Shown here piece after piece: positions 44,549 to 54,044 of a DNA stretch of 64,000 nt. Within the stretch, counting starts at the first letter, position 1. Every line of letters starts with the position of its first letter. The notes beneath the pieces are model-generated. The model did no database searches, was not told the origin of the DNA, and saw nothing but the letters and a program-made list of their open reading frames with translations. Source of the stretch: Gerris lacustris (taxonomy: Eukaryota; Arthropoda; Insecta; Hemiptera; Gerridae); the NCBI GenBank assembly GCA_951217055.1, contig OX578284.1:15974687-16038686 (forward strand). Reading direction: 5' to 3'. The position numbers and the translations under genes are program-made.

Positions 44549-45689
44549 TTTTTAGGGTTTTGTAGATGATTAAGCATACCCGTTATGTAATTATGATTTT
44601 TGTTCTTCGATCCTAAGGATCCCGGGTTCGATCCCCCGGGAGGTCACAATGTTTTTTAAAGGTAATAACGACAATATAAATTACATTTTTTAGGAAATTT
44701 TCATCGCCCAACCATACGGTGTAACCATGAATCATTTCAAAATTTTAAGACCAGCCATTATATAAAATTGGGGGGGTGAATTTTTTTGGGGGTATATTTG
44801 ACTTAAAAATTTAAAGAAGCAAATATATATTTGTATCCTACTCTTCAGCAGCATTCATTTGATATCCAACTCAAAATTTTTAAAAAATAAAATTTTGGGC
44901 GCACTCCAAATTTTCAAGCACAAAATTGGTAATTTTTAAAACCTGGGAATGAACTCCCGGAAATATCATCGCCTCACTATAAGGTATTAGTATGAATTAT
45001 TTCGAAATTTTAGCACCAGCCGATATATAGTGGTTGAGGGGGGGGGGGACATTTTTTGGGGTATATTTTTATTTTTTTCCCCTATAAGGAATGCAAATTT
45101 TAAAAAAGCATATATATATTTGTGTCCTACTCTTTAGCAGCTTTCATTTAATACCCAACTCAAAATTTTAAAAAAATAAAATTTTGGGCGCACTTCACTT
45201 TTTCGCGCCCAAAATTAACAATTTTTGAAAATATGGGATGAACTCCCGGAATTTTCATCGCCCCACAATAAGATATTAGCATGAATTATTTCAAAATTTT
45301 AGCGCCAGCCGATCTATAGTGGTTAGGGGGGGGGGGATTTTTTTTGGGTATATTTTGATTTATTTAACCAATAAGGAATGCAACATTTAAAAAATCATAT
45401 ATATATTTGTGTCCTACTCTTCAGCAGCTTTCATTTGATACCCTACTCAAAAATTAAAAAAAATATAAATTTTTGAGTTTACCACATTTTTTCGAATTGC
45501 GCATGCGCAAATCTAATTATGAACTTCTGTATATTTTTCCTGTGGTTGGGTCAAAAAGTTGCACCAGTGTTTCAATTTTCAGTACTTTCGCTTTAACGGT
45601 TCGGGCCCTATGAACCAAAGAGCGACGGACGGACGGACACATCACCCTCGGTATAAGGGTTTTGAGAAGTATCTACAAAACCCTAAAAA
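44549..45689. mobile_element. 1.14-kb element nested in the hAT
   Basis: Ends TTTTTAGGGTTTTGTAGAT and ATCTACAAAACCCTAAAAA are inverted. Inside are a B-box-like GGGTTCGATCCCCC (44633), three tandem units of about 270-290 bp, and a GACGGACGGACGGACAC-like run near the right end. No coding frame. Class uncertain. Confidence 0.65.
44700..45470 (+). repeat. Three tandem units of 266-288 bp
   Basis: TCATCGCC starts at 44701, 44967 and 45255. Each unit continues ATGAATTATTTC, a G run (8-12 G), a CATATATATATTTGTGTCCT-like stretch, CAGCAG.TTTCATTT and AAATTTTGGGCGCACT. The G runs are likely to differ between reads. Confidence 0.8.
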
Positions 45690-46153
45690 TTATCAATATA
45701 AATATATATATCACCTAATGACCACATAAATAAAAATTAAAATATTATCCAATTACAATATCGATATATCTGAAATCAAGTTTATATCTGTTATCCATAA
45801 TCTTATATAAACCACTTTTTCTAATTTATTATCCAAGTTCTTAGCACAAATTGTTATCTTTGAGATTTTTAAGTGCAATTATCAGTATTCTACTAACGTT
45901 GTGTGCTGCATATTAATGGGAAAATGCAAGGGGGTCGATGATGAAATTTTTTTTTAAAAAAGGGGTCGATGAAGGAAAAAGGTTGGGAACCCCTGCTTTA
46001 AATCATGTCAAGAATCAAAACAATTTCGACAGATTTAAAAAACGATCGGAAAATTAAATAAATTTTACAAAAATATGTAGTAAAAGCATAAAATCATTAA
46101 ATTATGCGAAATTGGACACGAAGAAGCTATATGTTGCCCTACTAATTGGCAGA

Positions 46154-47361
46154 TAATTATTCTGTAACATTATCTCTTAAAATTAACGAAATATTTGACT
46201 CATTAATCTACTCTTCATTGTTTTATACAATGAATACCTAGCTGCTATGAAAACTTGGTTAAAAGAACGGAAAATATCAGATGGTACAAAGTTTAACATT
46301 ATTTACTTAAAAATTAAGAATAGTTTTAATTGCAAACCATCAGACGTACATTTATAACCGACAACAATCATTTTTTGTCCTGTCAAAAAATTTTAACATT
46401 TTTCCAAGGGAGGGTTTAATTTATAAACATAGCTTGTATTCAGTTGGAAAAACTTTTTAACATTAAGGATGAAATAAAAAATTAATGAAAGTTAAAAAGT
46501 TCAAACATACCAGTACTAGTGAAATCTCTTTTTTAATTTTTAATTTCCTTAAAATTCATTTATCATTTTTTTCCATCTTTTTTCCAATAAAGAAAATTTA
46601 TAAATAATTTGTTCTTTCATTATGAAAATTGCATTTTTTTATTCTGTTTCATTAAAAACTTTAATTTTTTTTTAAATTTTTAAAATTTCATTAAAAATGT
46701 TTGTTTCATTTAAAACTTTTATTTTCATATTACTGTTCAGTTAAAAACTAGTAAGAAATAATGCAATGAAGAAATATTTAAAGATATATTTTAAGTAATT
46801 TTAGATATAATTTCATATGATTAATTTATCATACTTTTTCCTAACGTAGAACCCTTTTTAAAATGCTTTATTGTCATAATACTTTCTGAGAAAACAATAA
46901 TATTAGGATCTAATTATAATAACGATTGTTTGATAACTTACACATAGTTATGCAAAGACTCAATAAAGGTCAAGATGAAAATTTATATAAGGATTAGAAA
47001 CTAAGAAATGTCAGAGAAGAAAAAATCATTTTCTTAATGTGACAAATAAAGTTCGAAACATTTAATAGGCTCTAATATTTTATCTGAAGTAAATCAGACT
47101 TTATCTTGAAATTGTAGACGCTCTACACAAAAATCAAATGATATATTCGTTTTGTTGTATTACTAGGCAAGATCAATCAATACGACTTCAGATTTTTATT
47201 ACATTAAGACGCTTCAGTCACCACTTCATATGATCGGAAAGCTGTTGCTTTATTGTATCTGTTTGCATATAATGTATTGCGATAACTGGATAAAAAGCGA
47301 GGATTCCGATGAATGGATAAATCTCGGAGAGAAAAATTGATCAAGTAGATATCAAAATAAA
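46154..47361. other. Unassigned, very AT-rich
   Basis: T-rich runs and repeated CATTAAAAA.TTT motifs around 46640-46760; no element recognised. Confidence 0.5.
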
Positions 47362-47475
47362 CTGCCAATTGGTGTGGCTCATAGCTTCCTCACATCCTAT
47401 CACGTACTTTATTAATTTTGTGCTTATTATCTAATTTTTTTAGATTTTTATCATCTAATTTGTTTAATTTTGTGC
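47362..47475 (+). repeat. Family S1, head fragment
   Basis: ACTGCCAATTGGTGTGGCTC, then TCCTCACATCCTATCACGTA, breaking off in AT-rich sequence. It lies 50 bp before a full S1 copy. Confidence 0.6.
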
Positions 47476-47525
47476 CTATTAAGTCGTACGTGCTCCACGC
47501 TCCGACAAGGCAGACAGGAAAATAG

Positions 47526-48128
47526 ACTGCCAATTGGTGTGGCACTTAGCTTCCTCGCATCCTATCCACGAACTTTATTGATTTTATGCTTTTAAAAGTC
47601 ATTATTGTCAAATTGGTTTAATTGTTTCCCCCATTTTTTTTAATCTGTCAAAATTGTTTAGATTTTTACACGAATTAAAGTACCAATTTAGCAAAAGTTA
47701 AAGAGCGTAGACGGTTCAAATTAATCTGTGGCTATCTGCAGGTTACGTTTGATAAACTATAAAAGTTTCATTCAAATCAGATAAGTACTTTTGATGCTAT
47801 AGGTGTAAATAAATATATGCTTGTGCGCATGTGGAAGAAAAACAAATTGGCGCAGAAGGTTGAAACTTATATGGGACCAACAATGGGCTAATTATGACCA
47901 ACCACCCAAATCTCATAAAAATTGAACCTGTAGTTTTTAAGATATGTTGGTTCGCAAAAATTGAACGACAGACCGACAGACCGACAGACAGACACGGAAC
48001 CAAAAATGCTCCCTGATGTCTGAAACGGATTTCTGTCTTGGAATTTTTAAAATCGGAGACCTAAAAATTTTTCGTTCTTCGATACGATCACATAGCTTCC
48101 GTTACCTTCGGTAAGCTCGGAAGCAAAA
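47526..48128 (+). repeat. Family S1, full length, best preserved
   Basis: Head ACTGCCAATTGGTGTGGCAC; modules GGTTGAAACTTATATGGGAC and GACAGACAGACACGGAACC; tail CATAGCTTCCGTTACCTTCG then GTAAGCTCGGAAGCAAAA. The tail folds as GCTTCCG/CGGAAGC and TTACC/GGTAA. Confidence 0.85.
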
Positions 48129-48179
48129 GTTAAGGCTGGATTTGGGTTTTGTAACGTATCAAATAGAAAAGGATTTATA

Positions 48180-48634
48180 ATTGAAGCAAGCGTAGCGAGG
48201 TTCCTACATTCAAGGAAATATCCACCACGTCTGTGTGTGTGTGTCGGAAACGTGTGACGACAGCTTAAATAAATGTTGACCGATTTTGGTGACATTTGGT
48301 ACACATGTTCATTTTACCAATGCATAGGACGAGTTTGTTGGGCAAAGTTATCCACCCAAGCGGTCTCACGCACCCCTCGCGTGAACATTTTAAATTGGAA
48401 TTTTAAGACTATATAATACTAGTTATTATAATAATAGACTTATAATAATAGTTAAAATGGAGATGTCCGGAGCATGAGGGTAAGGAATAGTCCTGCTTTC
48501 TCACTACTCGGCTCTTTACTACAATTATTCTCTTTAAATATCAACACGTCATGATTAACTATTTTCTAAATATTTAGTAGTTATTATATTACACAGGCTT
48601 CAATGAAAGAGTCACGCGATGCCTAGTATATAAA
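48180..48634 (+). repeat. Family S2, shorter copy
   Basis: ATTGAAGCAAGCGTAGCGAG at the left, GGCTTCAAT near 48604 and CACGCGATGCCTAGTATATA at the right. The interior is about 300 bp shorter than at 35688. Confidence 0.7.
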
Positions 48635-49186
48635 GATGATCCCTCCCCTCACCCTTTGGATTTAAAACCCTATTATTCGATTCTTTAACACTAACACGTC
48701 GGACTTTTTTATCGTCTTATATTTTAACTATGTTCTCTTTAAGTATTTATTTAGAACATAATTAACTATTTTTCATTTTAAGACTTAATATTCCCAACCA
48801 AAAGCTCTCTAGAACAACGCTTTCCTTAATATTTTTAATGGAACAAAGTAATTTTTATAATATATCTAGAAATAGGTTTGAGTTCACTCAGGCATTTTGT
48901 ACTTTAACACAGGATATAAAAAGGAAGCTTTTAAAACTAACAGAAGAAAAGTCGGTCCACTTCTAAACCTTTTAAGTACCCACATAGAACTAGATGTTCT
49001 GGTTTAGGCCGATTTATAAAGTAATATTTTCTTTAATGAAAATATAAATTCTAAAGAGTTACATTTAAAAAAAATAACCGTGGTACCTCTATCTCCGAGA
49101 AATTTAGTACTATAAAAATATTATTATTTAATAATAATAATAATAATAATAATCGTTTACTTTTTACCCAATAGATTAAATACAAT
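48635..49186. other. Unassigned
   Basis: An (AAT)n microsatellite lies at about 49128-49153; nothing else recognised. Confidence 0.5.
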
Positions 49187-49335
49187 AGGTTTGTTCCAAC
49201 CACACTTCAAACTAGTTTCATACTAGTTCCAAACTGTACGACTCATGCGCAATAGCGAAAAACGGTCAAGTGTGGTCCGATTCGAATGCGTCGGACAGTT
49301 TCAAACCAGTTTGATGTGTGGTTGGAACAAACCTA
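49187..49335. mobile_element. Short MITE, about 149 bp
   Basis: AGGTTTGTTCCAACCACAC at the left and GTGTGGTTGGAACAAACCT at the right are inverse copies. The match extends through AAACTAGTTT/AAACCAGTTT. Confidence 0.85.
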
Positions 49336-49873
49336 ATATGGACATTTTCAACAATACGATAGCCTTGGTTGGTGGACCGTCAGGTGATTATTATTATTTA
49401 TCTTTATATGTTTTTCTACCTTCGTATAAATGGTTTTGTTTACTTTTGTACGACGATTATTAACTAAAACAAAATAATTCTAAAGGTAGATTTAAAAATA
49501 AAAGTTCTAGTATTAGAGGAAAATATTATATTATGTTACTAGGATGTGAAGTGAGTTTTTTCTTTCTTAACTGCGGCAATTATATTTAAGGTAATAAAAT
49601 TTAATATTGCCAAGGTAAAAAAAATACACTTCACAGTCGGGTAGCATATGCTACTTTTTCCGAGGTACCAGACAATGAAAAAAAAACATTAATCAATGTA
49701 ATTATAACTTATTACAAATATATTAGTACATGCTTAAGATTTTAGGAAAAATAAACCATTGACATCTAGTGGATTTTAATCGTACTAAGAAGCATTTCTA
49801 CAAAGATTGCAACGCTAAAACGGAACTTTTGATAACTACCCGTAGGACGTAAAAGATTTTTTTCCTCCTAGGA

Positions 49874-50460
49874 GGTAAACATTTTTATCTACGATTGATA
49901 CGAAATATAAACATTATATCTCTGTTTAGATGCGTAGAAAGTGATTATTTACGTACTAGTATTTATTGAGCATGCGCGTTTCATGGTTCTGAAGAATTCC
50001 TTTTCTTTACCACTCTAGCGCGGTAAAGAAGAGGAATTCTTCAGCTTTACGCACGATTAGCGAGTATGTTTACATTTAACGAAACTAATTTGCTATTCTT
50101 TTATTAAAGTAACTGTTTATATCGAGTTTTTAGTGAAAAACAATGAATGAATCAAGTGGCTTTGACGAAAAAGTAGAGAATAATACTCCTCCAGAAATAA
50201 TTAATTCGGCAAAAAATACAACTCAAGATTAATGCCATCTTTATCGAGAGAAGAGATACGAACTTACATACAGCAAGTTTATTTTTTCTTTATTTTTTAT
50301 TTAAATCTAACAATCGTAGATTAAGTACGGTACGCAACTCGTGGGAAAACGGCATTTTGCATTGCTCGTGTGGTTTTACTACCCTCGCTGTTGCTCGGGT
50401 GCAAACTCCACACTCGCATTCAAAATGCTACTTTCCACACTCGACGCGTAATGTACTATT
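49874..50460 (+). mobile_element. Crypton-like fragment, copy 2
   Basis: Opposite orientation to copy 1. An ATG at about 50143 opens a short frame beginning MNESSGFDEKVENN and stops after about 30 codons, because one A present in copy 1 is missing. Ends are shared with copy 1 (GTACATTACGCGTCGAG reversed; ATCTACGATTGATACG). The inner palindrome around 49992-50044 is kept. Confidence 0.45.
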
Positions 50461-51019
50461 TCAATACAGTAGGAGTAATGATTCAATAGGATAGGAGTAA
50501 TAAAAAGTTTTTGAAGTCCCAATGGCTTTAGATGTTTTTTAGGCTCTAAAGTTACTATTTCACAGCCTACCACGGAAAAAAAAAAAAAATTCTGTAGATG
50601 CTCAGAGAAACTGAATAAGATTGATATAATTATAAAAACCACGTAAATAATAAAAATTATAGTTAAACTCAACTTTTTTTTCAATGAAAAAAATAATAAT
50701 AAAGGTTTGACGGTAAGGACGAACCTAGCAATTAATGGAGTGTTCCAGCCACTTCACACTTCACACCACTGTACAATGTATCGCCGAAGTATGTAAATCA
50801 GATTACTAATGCATAGGATTATACATAGGCAGTCTTGGCCTTTTTCCGCCCTTGATTCATTTATGGCCAAGCAGAAAGGACAAGCGACTTTATAGTCCAG
50901 TCAACGAAGACCAAAAAAGCCCGAATAGGGGAAATAATTCGTGTAGTCCCAAATTTTTGTACATTGGTTGATAGGTGTGCTATAAACAATATACTAAAAA
51001 TCCCTACCGGTTATTTACT
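50461..51019. other. Unassigned
   Basis: Nothing recognised. Confidence 0.5.
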
Positions 51020-51557
51020 TTCTCATAATATAAAGAGAAAGTATTGTGATGGCGCGAAAATTCGATTTTGATGGATTTACACGTTTTGAGGTCCCCTGAA
51101 TCCAAAAAAGTGGTTTTTAAAAAATGTCTGTCTGTAGTCTGTTTGTCGTCTGAGCAGACGCCTGGAGCCAAAACTACTAGGCCGATTTTGACGAAATTTG
51201 GCATTCATGTTCAGAAAAATCATAACCTGAGGCAAAATCGAGAAATGAATTTTAGCTCTAAATTTGGGGGTTCTACCCCCCAAAAACTCTGAAAAAACAT
51301 GAAAAAAAAATTATTTCTCGAAAACGGTTCCGACGATTTTGATTAAAATTTTTTTAAAATATAGACCATTTAAATAGGAATGTAACGATATAACCCGTTT
51401 TCCCGGGAAAAATCTAGTTCCTGAGAAAATAGCTTAAAACGCGGACAGGGAGAGCCCGGGTTCGATTCCCCGCCAAGGAGAAGTTATTTTTATGGAAAAT
51501 TTTGATTAAATGTTCAGTAATAATTAAATGTACACACAAAAACTAATAAATAGAAAA
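51020..51557 (+). repeat. Family S3, single start
   Basis: TTTCTCATAATATAAAGAGA at the left, core CCGATTTTGACGAAATTTGG, B-box-like GGGTTCGATTCCCC at 51469 and tail AACTAATAAATAGAAAA. The B-box near the 3' end suggests a tRNA-related part, but no cloverleaf folds. Confidence 0.75.
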
Positions 51558-51789
51558 CACTGGGGCTAAAATCGGCAATAGTGTACCCCTTCCGAGTAAT
51601 CGATGTCTTTCGAAGTCGTACAGCTGGCTTCGATATATCAATTCATCCTTTCCATTCGTATATTATAATATATGTATATAATAATTATATACGTATGGTT
51701 TATTCATAGGAGAGTTGATATACCTTTGTCAAAAAATACGTTGGAGTGAGAAAAAGGTGCGCTATTGCCGATATTTACCAACACTGGGC
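51557..51789. mobile_element. MITE with ATCGGCAATAG ends
   Basis: Left CACTGGGGCTAAAATCGGCA-ATAGTG and right CGCTATTGCCGATATTTACC-AACACTGGG are inverted with several mismatches. It abuts the 3' end of the S3 copy exactly. Confidence 0.6.
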
Positions 51790-53206
51790 TAAGTATTTAT
51801 GAACTCGTATATGAGAAAGTTTGTCTGAGTTGTCTCGGACCGATTTTTTGCATTCCATTTACCGAGGTTTTATTTTTATCAATGTAACAAATTAGGTTAT
51901 TGCAGCATGCATCTATTCGATTTGATCATTTTTGTGATATATTTCTTATCTTTCTTGGAGTCGAACTGTACGATAAGAAGGTGTTTGAACCTTTGTTGTA
52001 GGTGAGTTACGAGTACGTGAACTTCATGACTACGTTTTATGAAAAATAAAATAATAAAACCCTTATTTCAATTGCCTTGTATTGTTCTGTGTTGAAATAT
52101 ACTCTTATTAAAAACTTATAACGTAATTAAATTGTCTACTTATCACTGTAAGAGGAGTTTGTATTCACAAAAACTTCCGTAAATTCAATAATACAAAGGA
52201 CAAAAGGAAGAGAAGAAGAGGAAGATAAATACAATAAAATCTTCCAGTATAAAGTCAGCAATGAAAAGAACAACTAATTGTTGTCTGGATTTGGCAGGAT
52301 AGAATCTCAACAGCCCCCCCCCCCCCCCTGTTGAGGGGGGGGGGGGGTAGAATAAGTTGGGAAATCAGTTTCCCTCGTCAAATTCTTGTTCGCTTTTCCC
52401 TCCATTTTCCGCACTCTGAATTGTTATCTAGAAAACAACTAAGAGGAGTCTTGAGAAAAACACATTTTCTCTTTCAACATCATTAGAGCCTCTTTTCATC
52501 ACACTAAATATTTCCTTTTTATTTAGTACCGTTCACGAGTTAAAAGAAGTAAAAACAAACCTCTAAATAACAAGTTATAACGGTCAATTAGCTTTCATTA
52601 TTACATACTTTAGTATAGTAGCAGATTATAAACTCGTAATTATAACTTTTTTTACTTTTAAAATTGCGGTAAATTGAAAGTTATAAAGCATTTTGAGAGG
52701 CGAACACTAAATTATATAATATATATTTTTTCTAATCTAATTAACAATTGTGTTCCTTTATTTGTAACACGTAAAATGCTTAATAGAAAAAAATGTTAAT
52801 GTAATTTCATGAAAACTGAAAAGCTTGTAAGAATTTTAACAAAGTTAAAGAAAAGGCTGAGAGAGAATAATAAAGAGACTAGATTACCAGATACCAAAAA
52901 TATACAATAAGACCTTGATGAGAAATAATATAAGGTAATCTAAGAACATTGAACGCATTCAGCCAACAATGTTTTCAAGATAATACAATTCAAGATGGAA
53001 GCTGAGATGATGCGATTCTCAAGAAAGTATGTACTTTTAGGTTAAATGGCTAAAAAATATACCTTTGGCGTCATTTTTGTACGAATTACAGATATTATGT
53101 AGGTTGAAAATAAGTTAGGCGTAATTTATGTATGAATTACAGAACGAATAAGTTAAAAAACGAGTCAAAACACGGTAAACCAATTTCGTAACCATTAAAT
53201 TTACAG
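51790..53206. other. Unassigned apart from the C/G tract
   Basis: Only the homopolymer pair at 52306-52347 stands out. Confidence 0.5.
52306..52347. repeat. Poly(C)/poly(G) inverted pair
   Basis: TCAACAG, about 16 C, then TGTTGA and about 13 G. The two homopolymers can pair, and TCAACAG/CTGTTGA form a second pair around the C run. Confidence 0.85.
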
Positions 53207-53265
53207 TAGTCTCGATAATCCGAGTTGGATGGGACCGGCACTAATTCGGATTACCAATAAACTCC
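53207..53265 (+). mobile_element. Pogo/Tigger-like terminal sequence
   Basis: ACAGTAGTCTCGATAATCCG resembles pogo/Tigger terminal repeats (CAGT...TC..ATAATCCG). An internal repeat, ATTCGGATTACC, follows. No second end was found. Confidence 0.4.
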
Positions 53266-53314
53266 AAAATAACTAAATTGTTGATAACTATTATATAAAA
53301 TAATTAATAATATA

Positions 53315-53370
53315 CTAGAGGGCTCTGCCCCCTTCTCGCTTCGCTCGACGAAAAGCGGCCGCTGTCTTGA
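53315..53370 (-). mobile_element. Helitron-like 3' end, reverse
   Basis: The minus strand ends with the hairpin GGGGGC-AGA-GCCCTC followed by TAG and a T, giving ...CTAG|T. GCGAAGCGAG precedes it. The matching 5' end was not located; sequence up to about 54040 may belong to it. Confidence 0.4.
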
Positions 53371-54044
53371 ACCTTCGCACAATATTACAATTTGACAACA
53401 TTTGTTTGTTTACAAAACTATATAATATTTTAAATAGATTTAATTATTTGGTGTCTATCTTATAACATATTAAATATTAAACCAATAAAAAATATAAAAT
53501 TAAATAAAAAGCATATATGCACATAGCTCAGCTTCAGATAGAGATATGGGGTTTACGGGGTCTAAAAACTACATTATTTTACTTTAACCCTGACAGTAAC
53601 ACGTTGTTTTTTAGCGCCTTTTAAACACCCTATAGGCTTCCAAGACCTATAAAATAGATGAGGCAGGGGATAGGTTACTTCTCTTAATATACAAGTATCC
53701 AAAGCAAAAATACAATGTTAGGGAATAATAACCATATTAATTAAATAAAAAAATATATTTTACAGAAATAATGTAAAATTTTAAAAAATATACATACAGA
53801 AATTTTACAGGTAAGTAACATTCGGCTCGAGGTGCCTACAAAACCTTACATTTATGCCTGTTTTTTTTTTTAGTTTTTTGAAAATTACTGACGTTGCAAA
53901 AGGCGTGTAGATCCGAATTGAGTGACATTGTTTTCACGACAAAAATTTTGAGGAAAACCAGGGTTGTTGACCTTGAAAAATTAAAATGGACGAATAGGAG
54001 GGGGGATTGAAGCAGCTCACGGACTCCGGAGACCCAACGTGTTA
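53371..54044. other. Possible body of the reverse Helitron-like element
   Basis: Moderately GC-rich stretches near 53540-53680; no 5' Helitron end recognised. Confidence 0.3.

Larger units (their letters stand above)
43849..45995. mobile_element. hAT transposon, inactive, 2.15 kb
   Basis: Termini CAGGGGTTCCCAAC and GTTGGGAACCCCTG are inverted and typical of hAT. Flanking 8-mers ATTAAAAT and CTTTAAAT match at 6 of 8 positions, a decayed 8-bp target duplication. It sits inside a family S1 copy whose halves resume on both sides. A transposase relic lies at 44090-44450, and a 1.14-kb element has inserted at 44549-45689. Confidence 0.8.
43478..46153 (-). repeat. Family S1 interrupted by an hAT element
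   Basis: The tail-side half occupies 43478-43848 and the head-side half 45996-46153 (ending CTACTAATTGGCAG). Joined across the hAT insertion at 43849-45995 they give one S1 copy in normal order. Confidence 0.75.

Noticed and set aside
44625..44660. tRNA gene at GGGTTCGATCCCCC
   Set aside because: Only the T-arm-like box is present; no A-box or cloverleaf, and it lies in a transposable element.
48010..48050. CCCTGATG...TCTGAAACGG in S1 as a hammerhead ribozyme
   Set aside because: The box reads CTGATGT rather than CTGANGA, and there is almost no stem II; only a superficial likeness.
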